A stretch of 64,000 bases of DNA from Micromonospora sp. NBC_01740 (lineage in GTDB: Bacteria > Actinomycetota > Actinomycetes > Mycobacteriales > Micromonosporaceae): positions 7,068,001-7,132,000 of the forward strand of contig NZ_CP109150.1 of NCBI RefSeq assembly GCF_035920365.1. Reading direction: 5' to 3'. This document shows positions 24,305 through 31,678 of the stretch, one piece after another (position 1 is the first letter of the stretch; each line of letters begins with the position of its first letter). A model generated the notes under the pieces. That model was not told the DNA's origin. It saw nothing but the letters and a program-made list of their open reading frames with translations, and ran no database searches. Made by a program: the position numbers and the translations under genes.

Positions 24305-27283
24305 TTAGATGAGGTGGAGGGCGCGGGCTCGGCGGACGGCCTCGCGGCGGCGGGTGGCGTCGAGCTTGCGGTAGATGTTGCGCACGTGGGTCTTGACCGT
24401 GTTGACCGACAGGGACAGCTCGGCCGCGATCTCCACGTTGGACAGGATGCTCTGCAGGTAGCGCAGGATCGTCAGTTCCCGCTCGGTCAGCGGCTCGTCC
24501 AGCGCCCCCGTGCCCCGCTCCGCCGGGGCCCGCTCGGCCGGCGCGTCGGCGCCCCGGACGAGGTCGCTGACCGTCGGCCAGTGCGCGGTACCGGCGTCCA
24601 GGTGCGCGGCGAGCAGGTCACGGACCCCGGGCTCGGCGCGGGTGAACGCCCGCCGGAACCCCTCCGGCCCGGCCAGGTCGAGAGCCCGCTCCAGCAGCCG
24701 TCCGGCCCGCCGGTCGTCGCCCGCGCGCCCGGCCAGCACCGCGTCGAGCACGGCGGCGTCCAGGCGTACGGGCAGCGGCCAGCCGGCCGCCTCCGGCGCC
24801 TCCCAGTCCGGCAGCGCGTACCCGGCGGCGCGCGGGTCGCCGGCACGCAACTCCACCCGGGCGAGGGCGACGGCCAGCGGCGGGGCGGCCGCGTCGGGTG
24901 CCCGCCCGAGCAGTTCCCGGGCGGCGCCCAGGTCACCTCGTGCCCCGCGTACGTCCGACTCGGCGGCCAGCAGCCAGTGCGTCAGCTCGCCGGCACGGGG
25001 GCGGTCGGCCAGCCGCTCCCGTGCCTCGGCCAGCACCCGGTGGCCCTCGGGCAGGTCACCGGCGTCCCGCAGCAGGTACGCCCGGCACAGCGCCGCCACC
25101 GCCCCCACCACGGGCTCGCCGGTGGCCGGCGCGGCCAGCGCCAGGTTCGCCTCCGCCTCCTCGGGCTGGTCCCGGTGCAGCGCGACCAGGGCCAGGGCCA
25201 GGTACGCGTGGGCGCAGTCCTCCCGGCAGGACCAGCCGTGGCAGGGCGGCATGGCGAGGGCGTCCCTGGCGAGGGTCTCGGCGGCCCGCAGCTCGCCCCG
25301 GACGGCGTGCAACAGGGCCGCCCGGCTGGCGCAGACCAGCTCCGTACGCGGTCGCCCCGCCTCTCGGGCCGCCGACAGCGACCGGGCGAAGGCGAGGCCG
25401 GCGGCGGGCAGGTCCCCGTCCGCGAGGTCGGCCAGACCCAGCGCGGTGCCGGCCACCGCCCGCACGTCGGCGTCCTCGGCGGCGCCGCGCGGCTCGGCAG
25501 GCATCGGCTCAGCGGGCATCGGCGCGGCGAGCAGCCCGTCGACGGCGCTCCCCGACGGCGCCGCGTCCCCCGCTGGCCCATCGGTCGCCGGGAACACGGA
25601 CGGGTCGGGCGACGCCGGGGACACGGACGGGTCGGGGGACGCCGGGGACGGTGCGGGGCGGGTGGCGAGCAGCCGGGCTGCGGCGGCGCGTACCGCTTCG
25701 GGATCGTCGGCCAGCCGGGCCAGGGTGAGTTCCAGCGCGGTGACCAGCCGCCGGAACCGGTCCCGGCGCGGCGCCGGCAGCGTCCGGGCGGCCTCGACGG
25801 CGTCGCGCAGGTGCCCGGCGGCGGCGGTGGCGTCGCCGGCCCGGGCCCGCTCGGCGGCGCAGGCCAGCCCGAGCTCCGGATCGCGGCGCACGGCCTCCGG
25901 CGGCGGGGGCGCGGGCGGACGGCCGGCGGGCGTCTCGCCGTCGTACGGGACCAGCTCCGGCCAGCGGGCCACGAAGAGCGCGGCGGCCCGGTCGTGGTCG
26001 CCGCCGGCGAGCGCGTGCCGCAGCGCCTCGGCGGGCCGCCCGTTGTCGGCGTACCAGCCGGCCGCACGCAGGTGCAGGTCGCGCAGTTCGTCGGCGGGCA
26101 GCCGGCCCAGCTCGGCGTGCAGCAGGTCGGCCAGCAGCGGGGGGCAGCGGTACCAGGGCGGGCGGCTGTCGTCGCGGCGCAGCAGCCCACCGTCGCCGGC
26201 CAGGCCGGCCAGCGCCTGCTCGGCGTCGGTCCGGCCGGTCAGCGCGTCGGCGAGGCCGGCGCAGACCGCGTCGGCGACGGCGGAGCGGCGCAGCACGTCC
26301 CGCGCATCCGGGTCGAGCCCCGCGAGCACCTCCTCGCGCAGGTAGCCGGCCACGTCCGGCTGGTCGCCGCCGAACTGCTCGGCCCAGCGGGCCGGGTCCG
26401 GCTGCCCGCGTAGCGCCAGCGCGGCGAAGCGGAGCGCCGCCGGCCAGCCGCCGGTGCGTTCCCGCAGCCGGCGTACCCCGGCCGCCGGCAGCGCCACCCC
26501 GTGCGCGGTCAGCAGGTCGGCGACCTCGTCGTCGCCGAAGGCCAGTTCGTCGGGGCCGACCTCGGTCAGCTCGCCGGCCAGCCGCAGCCGGTGCACGGCC
26601 AGCGGCAGCCCGGCGCGGGCGCCGACCACCAGCCGCAGCCGCTGCTCGGCGTGGCGGAGCAGGAACTCCAGTCCGGCCAGTGCCTCGGGATCGGTGATCC
26701 GGTGCAGGTCGTCCAGGACCAGCAGCACCGGCCGTTCCCGGGCGGCGAGGGCCGCGGCCAGCACCTCCAACTGGTCGGGGCGGGGCGGCCGGTCGGGCAC
26801 GGGGCCCGGTACGTCGTCGGCGGGATCCGTGGCCGCGCGCAGCGCCGCCGCGAGGTAGGACCAGAGCCGGTCCCCGTCGTCGCCGGTCTCCACCGAGACC
26901 CAGGCCGCCCGGGACCGGCCGGGTTCCGCCGGTACGCCCGCCGCCGCGCCGAAGTCGCCCGGCGCGGCACCGGTCGGCCCGTCGTCCCGGCGCCCCCGGG
27001 CGGCGTCGGTCACCGGCCCCTGCCCCACCCGGCCCCCGGGCGCGCCGGCCTCCCCGGCGGCCCGGAACCAGGAGGCGAGCAGCGTCGTCTTGCCCCACCC
27101 CGCGGGGGCGCGGACCAGGGTGACCGGCCCGGCGGTCCCCTCGTCGAGCGCCCGCAGCAGCCGGGGCCGCAGCACCAGCGGCTCCGGCGGCGGGGCGGGG
27201 CACAGCCGCGACGCCAGCAGCGGTGTGCCGGCCGGCCCGGGTGCGACCGCGACGACTCCCGTGTCCCGTACGTCCTCCGGCAT
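24305..27283 (-). CDS. Large LuxR-family (MalT/LAL-type) transcriptional regulator
   Basis: A 992-residue STAND regulator. Walker A APAGWGKTTL is near residues 59-68 (Lys65), Walker B VLLVLDDLHRI near 200. A long helical TPR-like sensor follows, and a LuxR helix-turn-helix occupies the last 65 residues (LTERELTILRYLQS, SVNTVKTHVRNIYRKL). LAL regulators bind an inducer, oligomerise with ATP and activate transcription. A low-complexity insert of repeated SPASPDPSV and PMPAEP units, from a 27-nt-like DNA repeat, lies near 25540-25660. It is divergent from the 27476 gene pair and may control the local box-bearing genes; that is inference. Confidence 0.88.
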   Translation of the reverse strand: MPEDVRDTGVVAVAPGPAGTPLLASRLCPAPPPEPLVLRPRLLRALDEGTAGPVTLVRAPAGWGKTTLLASWFRAAGEAGAPGGRVGQGPVTDAARGRRDDGPTGAAPGDFGAAAGVPAEPGRSRAAWVSVETGDDGDRLWSYLAAALRAATDPADDVPGPVPDRPPRPDQLEVLAAALAARERPVLLVLDDLHRITDPEALAGLEFLLRHAEQRLRLVVGARAGLPLAVHRLRLAGELTEVGPDELAFGDDEVADLLTAHGVALPAAGVRRLRERTGGWPAALRFAALALRGQPDPARWAEQFGGDQPDVAGYLREEVLAGLDPDARDVLRRSAVADAVCAGLADALTGRTDAEQALAGLAGDGGLLRRDDSRPPWYRCPPLLADLLHAELGRLPADELRDLHLRAAGWYADNGRPAEALRHALAGGDHDRAAALFVARWPELVPYDGETPAGRPPAPPPPEAVRRDPELGLACAAERARAGDATAAAGHLRDAVEAARTLPAPRRDRFRRLVTALELTLARLADDPEAVRAAAARLLATRPAPSPASPDPSVSPASPDPSVFPATDGPAGDAAPSGSAVDGLLAAPMPAEPMPAEPRGAAEDADVRAVAGTALGLADLADGDLPAAGLAFARSLSAAREAGRPRTELVCASRAALLHAVRGELRAAETLARDALAMPPCHGWSCREDCAHAYLALALVALHRDQPEEAEANLALAAPATGEPVVGAVAALCRAYLLRDAGDLPEGHRVLAEARERLADRPRAGELTHWLLAAESDVRGARGDLGAARELLGRAPDAAAPPLAVALARVELRAGDPRAAGYALPDWEAPEAAGWPLPVRLDAAVLDAVLAGRAGDDRRAGRLLERALDLAGPEGFRRAFTRAEPGVRDLLAAHLDAGTAHWPTVSDLVRGADAPAERAPAERGTGALDEPLTERELTILRYLQSILSNVEIAAELSLSVNTVKTHVRNIYRKLDATRRREAVRRARALHLI

Positions 27284-27365
27284 CCGGCCCCGCCCTCCAC
27301 CGACGCGTCCACTCCCCCAGGTCCCGCCGGCCGCGGTTACCCGGCGCGGGCCCGTTCACCCCTTC

Positions 27366-27386
27366 GGGGGGAGCCGGCTTCACCCC
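27366..27386 (+). promoter_or_regulatory. Palindromic box, copy 3, upstream of the 27476 operon
   Basis: GGGGGGAG-CCG-GCTTCACCCC matches the BON/DsbA box at 17 of 21 positions compared with copy 2. It lies between the LuxR gene and the rightward 27476 operon, about 90 bp before the latter's start. Confidence 0.5.
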
Positions 27387-27475
27387 GCCCCGGCCGACCC
27401 TGGTCCTACGCGGGCGACCGGCCGCGCGCGCCGGTGCGCGTCCGGCGTGGGAGGGGACCGGGAGGCGGGGCCGAG

Positions 27476-27925
27476 GTGGATCGGAGACGACGGCTGGCGG
27501 GCGCGACCGCGGTGGCGCTCGCCGTCGCGGCGGCGGGCCGGGCGCTGGCCGTACGGCGGCGCGGGTCGGCCTGGCCACGCGCGGCCGGCGCCGACCCGCG
27601 ACCCGCGCGCTGGCAGGTGGTGACCGTCGACCGCCCGCCCGGCGAGGTGCTGCCCGGCGGCCGCTGGCCGGAGCCCCTGCGCCGGCTCGGCGGCGCGGTG
27701 CAGGTCGAGCTGCGGCCGGCCCCCGGCTGCCGGGGCACGGAGCTGGCGGCCCGGCCGGTGCCCGGCGCGGCGGCCCCGGCGGGGCTCGCCGCCCACCTGG
27801 TCGGCGACGATCCCGGCCTGCTGGTCCGGCGGGCGTTGTGGGAGGTCAAGCAGCTCGCCGAGACCGGCGAGGTGCTCCGCGCGGACCGCTGGCCGGCCGA
27901 CCGTCCGCCGGGACCGCCGCGGTGA
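27476..27925 (+). CDS. Conserved protein paired with a zinc alcohol dehydrogenase
   Basis: A 149-residue protein. An N-terminal hydrophobic stretch (residues 7-23) may anchor it in the membrane. The rest resembles the SRPBCC-type partner found beside zinc dehydrogenases in actinobacteria: WQVVTVDRPPGEVLPGGRWPEPLRRLGGAVQVELRP in outline, then a Gly/Ala region and a C-terminal KQLAETGEV helix. GTG 27476 is chosen because upstream sequence is promoter DNA. Its stop overlaps the next start (GTGA), so the pair is coupled. The function is unknown. Confidence 0.68.
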   Translation: MDRRRRLAGATAVALAVAAAGRALAVRRRGSAWPRAAGADPRPARWQVVTVDRPPGEVLPGGRWPEPLRRLGGAVQVELRPAPGCRGTELAARPVPGAAAPAGLAAHLVGDDPGLLVRRALWEVKQLAETGEVLRADRWPADRPPGPPR

Positions 27926-29100
27926 GGGCGCTGTGCTGGGTGGGCGCGGGCGAGCTGGCGGTACGGCAGGTGCCCGACCCGGAGCTGCGCAACGGCCACG
28001 ACGTCATCGTCCGGGTCCGGCAGAGCGCCACCTGCGGCGGGGACCTGCCGCTGCTGGCCGGTCGGGTGCCGTTCCTCGCCGTCGGGGACGTGCTCGGGCA
28101 CGAGTTCCTCGGCGAGGTGGTGGAGGCCGGGCCGGAGGTACGCCGGCACCGGGTCGGCGACCGGGTGGTGGTCTGCTCGTCGGTGGCCTGCGGCAGCTGC
28201 TGGTACTGCCGGCGTGACCTGCCCTCCTGCTGCGACAACGGCAGCGCCGACCCGGCCGTCACCGAGGCGGCCTGGGGCCATCCCACCGGCGGGGCGTTCG
28301 GCCAGCCCCGGGCGATGGGCGGCTTCGCCGGCAGCCACGCGGAGTACGTCCGGGTGCCGTACGCGGACGTCGGCGCGTTCACCGTGCCGGAGGCGGTCAG
28401 CGACGACCGCGCCCTGTTCGCCTCCGACGCCGCGCCGGCCGGCTGGATGGGCGCGGACCTCGGCCAGGTGCGCCCCGGCGACGTGGTGGCGGTCTGGGGC
28501 GCGGGCGCGGTCGGGCAGCTCGCGGCCCGGGCGGCGTGGCTGCTCGGCGCGGAACGGGTGGTCGTCGTCGACGCGGAGGAGGAGCGGCTGCGGATGGCCG
28601 AACGGCACGCCGGCGCGGAGACGATCGACCACCGGCTCGCCGACGTCGTCGCCGAGCTGCGCGAGCGCACCGGCGGGCGGGGCCCGGACGTGTGCGTCGA
28701 GGCGGTCGGGGCGGCCTGGAACGGGCACGGCCCACGGTCGCTGGCCGAGCGGTTCACCGGCGGCGCCGAGCGACCGGCCGCCGTCCGCGAGGCCGTGCAC
28801 GCCTGCCGCAAGGGCGGCTCGGTCTTCCTGCTCGGCGAGTTCACCGGCTTCGTCGACACCTTCCCGCTCGGGGCGGTCACCCAGAAGGGGCTGACGGTGC
28901 GGGGTGCGCGGCAGCACGGGCAGCGCTACATCCCGATGCTGCTGGAGCGGATGGCCCGCGACGAGCTGCGTACCGAGCACCTGGCCACCCACCGGCTGCC
29001 GTTGGAGCGGGGAGCGCAGGGGTACGCGCTGTTCCGGGACAGGGCCGACGGCTGCGTCCGCGCCGTACTCAGCCCCGATCTTCCGGCCGCCGCCGGCTGA
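27922..29100 (+). CDS. Zinc-dependent alcohol dehydrogenase (MDR superfamily)
   Basis: A 392-residue medium-chain dehydrogenase. Catalytic zinc ligands are Cys38, His60 and Glu61 (GHEFLGEV). The structural zinc lobe is CGSCWYCRRDLPSCC (Cys90, 93, 96 and 103 or 104). The nucleotide-binding GAGAVGQLA and VVVVDAEEERL segments suggest NAD. It resembles the glutathione-independent formaldehyde dehydrogenase/threonine dehydrogenase-like branch, but the substrate is open. It starts with GTG overlapping the previous stop. Confidence 0.9.
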   Translation: MRALCWVGAGELAVRQVPDPELRNGHDVIVRVRQSATCGGDLPLLAGRVPFLAVGDVLGHEFLGEVVEAGPEVRRHRVGDRVVVCSSVACGSCWYCRRDLPSCCDNGSADPAVTEAAWGHPTGGAFGQPRAMGGFAGSHAEYVRVPYADVGAFTVPEAVSDDRALFASDAAPAGWMGADLGQVRPGDVVAVWGAGAVGQLAARAAWLLGAERVVVVDAEEERLRMAERHAGAETIDHRLADVVAELRERTGGRGPDVCVEAVGAAWNGHGPRSLAERFTGGAERPAAVREAVHACRKGGSVFLLGEFTGFVDTFPLGAVTQKGLTVRGARQHGQRYIPMLLERMARDELRTEHLATHRLPLERGAQGYALFRDRADGCVRAVLSPDLPAAAG

Positions 29101-29144
29101 GGCGGAACGCTGCGGCCCGCCGTGCCGGGTGGCAGACTCGGCGG

Positions 29145-30326
29145 ATGCGTGAGCAGCGGACGTACGACGTCGTCCTCTTCGGGGCCACCGGCTTCACCGG
29201 GGGGCTGACCGCCGAGTACCTGGCCCGCAACGCCCCGCCGGGGCTGCGTTGGGCGCTCGCGGGGCGCAATCCCGGCAGGCTGGCCGCCGTACGGGACCGG
29301 CTGGCCGCCATCGACCCGGCGCTGGCCGGGCTGCCCCTGCTCACCGCCGACGTCACCGATGCGGAGTCGCTGCGGGCGGTCGCCGAGAGCGCCCGGGTGG
29401 TGGCCACCACCGTCGGCCCGTACGTGCACCACGGGGAGCCGCTGGTCGCCGCCTGCGCCCGCGCCGGCACCGACTACCTCGACATCACCGGCGAGCCCGA
29501 GTTCGTCGACCTGATGTACGTGCGCCACCACGCCGAGGCGGAGCGCACCGGGGCGCGGCTCGTGCACGCCTGCGGGTTCGACTCGATCCCCCACGACCTG
29601 GGCGTCTGGTTCACGCTCAAGCACCTGCCGGACGACGTACCGATCACCGTCGACGGCTTCGTCCGGGCCGGCGGGCGGTTCTCCGCCGGCACGTACCACT
29701 CGGCGCTCACCGCCTTCTCCCGTACCGCCGAGGCGTCCCGGGCGGCCCGCGAGCGGCGGCAGGTCGAGCCGCGACCGACCGGGCGGCGGGTCCGCGCGGT
29801 GCCCGGCCGCCTCGCCCGCTCGAAGGAGCTGGGCATGTGGATCGTGCCGCTGCCGACCATCGACCCGCAGGTGGTCCGCCGCTCGGCCGCCGCCCGCCCG
29901 GAGTACGGGCCGGACTTCCGCTACCGGCACTTCGCGGCCGTGAAGCGGCTGCCCACGGTGCTGGCCGGCGGCGTCGGGCTGGGCGGGCTGGTGGCGCTGG
30001 TGAAGCTGCCGCCGACCCGGCGCTGGCTGCTCGGCCGGCTCGCCTCCGGGCAGGGGCCGACGCCGCAGCAGAGAGCGAAGTCCTGGTTCCGGGTCCGGTT
30101 CGTCGCCACGGGCGGCGGGCGGCGGGTGCTGACCGAGGTGGCCGGCGGCGACCCCGGCTACGACGAGACGGCGAAGATGCTCGGCGAGTCGGCGCTCTGC
30201 CTGGCCGGCGACGAACTGCCGGCCACGGCGGGGCAGGTCACCCCGGTGACCGCGATGGGCGACGCGCTGCTGGACCGGCTGGTGCGGGCGGGGATGACCT
30301 TCCGGGTGCTGGACCGGCCCCGCTGA
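29145..30326 (+). CDS. Saccharopine-dehydrogenase-like NAD(P)-binding oxidoreductase (trans-acting enoyl reductase family)
   Basis: A 393-residue protein. A Rossmann nucleotide site lies at VVLFGATGFTGG (residues 9-20), with the AGRN segment binding the phosphate of NADP. It has the CGFDSIPHDLG motif of the saccharopine dehydrogenase-like group that includes mycobacterial trans-acting enoyl reductases. A hydrophobic region near 280-305 may contact membrane lipids. Lipid modification is a family-based guess. A single gene, 44 bp after the dehydrogenase. Confidence 0.8.
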   Translation: MREQRTYDVVLFGATGFTGGLTAEYLARNAPPGLRWALAGRNPGRLAAVRDRLAAIDPALAGLPLLTADVTDAESLRAVAESARVVATTVGPYVHHGEPLVAACARAGTDYLDITGEPEFVDLMYVRHHAEAERTGARLVHACGFDSIPHDLGVWFTLKHLPDDVPITVDGFVRAGGRFSAGTYHSALTAFSRTAEASRAARERRQVEPRPTGRRVRAVPGRLARSKELGMWIVPLPTIDPQVVRRSAAARPEYGPDFRYRHFAAVKRLPTVLAGGVGLGGLVALVKLPPTRRWLLGRLASGQGPTPQQRAKSWFRVRFVATGGGRRVLTEVAGGDPGYDETAKMLGESALCLAGDELPATAGQVTPVTAMGDALLDRLVRAGMTFRVLDRPR

Positions 30327-30366
30327 GCGCAGGGCCCGACCGTCGGGCCGCCCGGCCCGGCGCGGG

Positions 30367-30404
30367 TTGACCCTCGACCAGGTTGAGACGACAGGATCGG
30401 CGCC
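30367..30404 (+). promoter_or_regulatory. MerR-type autoregulatory leaderless promoter
   Basis: TTGACC (-35) at 30367-30372 and CAGGAT (-10) at 30392-30397 have a 19-bp spacer containing a 7-1-7 dyad with one mismatch, CTCGACC-A-GGTTGAG (30373-30387). Seven nucleotides later the gene starts with GTG and has no ribosome site, so the message is leaderless. The geometry is identical to the promoter at 3526-3563. Confidence 0.75.
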
Positions 30405-31493
30405 GTGGAGAGCGACCTGCGCAGCATCGGCGAGCTGGCCCGGGCCAGCGGGTTGACCGTGAGCGCCCTGCGGTTCTACGACTCGGCCGGGGTGCTGGCC
30501 CCGGCCCTGGTCGACCCGGTGACCGGCTACCGCTGGTACACGGGCGACCAGGTGGGCCCCGCCCGGCTGGTGGCCGGGCTGCGCCGGGTCGGCATGCCGG
30601 TCGCCGAGATCGCCGCCGCGCTGCGGTCCGAGCCGGCCCAGATCCACCGCCTGCTCGACGCGCACCTGCGCCGGTTGGAGGACGGTCTCGCCGACGCCCG
30701 TAGGGAGCTCTCCCGGATCCGTACGCTGATCGATCCCGGGGAGCCCGCCATGATCACCCGTCTCGTCCTGTCCCGCGCCGACCTGGCCGCCGCCGTGGAC
30801 GCGGTCCGCTTCGCCGTCGGCGCCGACCCCGACCTGCCGGTGCTGGCCGGCGTGCTGTTCGAGTCCGACGTCGACGGCGTACGGCTGGTGGCGACCGACC
30901 GGCACCGGCTGGCCGTCGCGCGGGCGGACGCCCGGGTCGACGGGCCGGCGGTGCGGGTGCTCGCCCCGGTCGCCTTCGTCGACGAGGTGCGGGCCCTGCT
31001 CGACACCGGCGCGGGGAGCACCCCCGAGGCCCGGCTGACGGTGGCCGCCGGCACGATCTCCGTCTCCGTCGCCGGCCGCACGGTCGACGCCGCCGTCCTG
31101 CCGTACGACTTCCCGGACCACCGCCGGCTGCTCCGCCCGACGCCCGACGACGGGCCGGCGCACCGGCTGGCGGTCGACGCCGACGCCCTGCGGGCGGCCC
31201 TGACCAGCGCCGACGCCCCCGTCGTCACCCGGCGGCACGACGGCCTCCCGCTCGCGGTGACCGTGCTCGGCCCGGACGGCCGGGGCGGGGTGCGGCTGCT
31301 CGGGGCGGACGAGCTGGCCGGGGAGTCCGACGCGTTCCGCGTCGGGGTGAACGGCGGTTACCTGCTGGAGGCCCTCGACGCGGCCGGCCGGGGCCAGTTG
31401 CTGCTGGAGCTGGACGGGCCGATCGCTCCGCTGGCCGTGCGCCGGGCGGACGACGTCGAGGCGTTCTCCATCCTGATGCCCATCCGGCTCTGA
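30405..31493 (+). CDS. MerR regulator fused to a DNA polymerase III beta-clamp-like region
   Basis: A 362-residue fusion. Residues 6-75 are a MerR winged helix (SIGELARASGLTVSALRFYD; wing GYRWY), and 85-108 are a dimerisation helix. Residues about 116-362 resemble DnaN domains 2 and 3: LPVLAGVLFES, LVATDRHRLAV (163-171), DFPDHRRLL (235-243), GVNGGYLLEAL (314-324), and the terminal ILMPIRL, which mirrors the clamp end YLLMPVRL. DnaN domain 1 is absent and the MerR module takes its place. The protein could bind DNA specifically and interact with clamp partners or form a clamp-like ring. It is self-regulated, judging from the operator at 30367. Related actinobacterial proteins exist but I know no characterised one. 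Confidence 0.82.
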   Translation: MESDLRSIGELARASGLTVSALRFYDSAGVLAPALVDPVTGYRWYTGDQVGPARLVAGLRRVGMPVAEIAAALRSEPAQIHRLLDAHLRRLEDGLADARRELSRIRTLIDPGEPAMITRLVLSRADLAAAVDAVRFAVGADPDLPVLAGVLFESDVDGVRLVATDRHRLAVARADARVDGPAVRVLAPVAFVDEVRALLDTGAGSTPEARLTVAAGTISVSVAGRTVDAAVLPYDFPDHRRLLRPTPDDGPAHRLAVDADALRAALTSADAPVVTRRHDGLPLAVTVLGPDGRGGVRLLGADELAGESDAFRVGVNGGYLLEALDAAGRGQLLLELDGPIAPLAVRRADDVEAFSILMPIRL

Positions 31494-31542
31494 CCGCCGC
31501 GCCGGCTCCGACCCGCCGGCCGGCTCTGACCGCCGCGCCGGC
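31484..31542 (+). repeat. 23-bp direct repeat spanning a stop codon
   Basis: The 23 bp at 31484-31506, which include the last codons and TGA stop of the MerR-clamp gene, recur perfectly at 31520-31542 with a 36-bp period. It looks like a short recent tandem duplication. Confidence 0.8.
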
Positions 31543-31556
31543 CGTGGGCCGAGTGC

Positions 31557-31582
31557 CCGGCGTCGCGGGGGCGCGACGCCGG
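31557..31582 (+). terminator. Hairpin terminator
   Basis: A perfect 11-bp stem (CCGGCGTCGCG and CGCGACGCCGG) with a GGGG loop separates the MerR-clamp gene from serS. Confidence 0.75.
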
Positions 31583-31678
31583 CCGGGCGGGGTCGTCGAG
31601 ACCGGGCCGGGCGCGACCGGGCCGCGACGGTAGCATCGGTGGGTCCACCCGACGTCCGGACGGAGCGTACGGAGCAGC

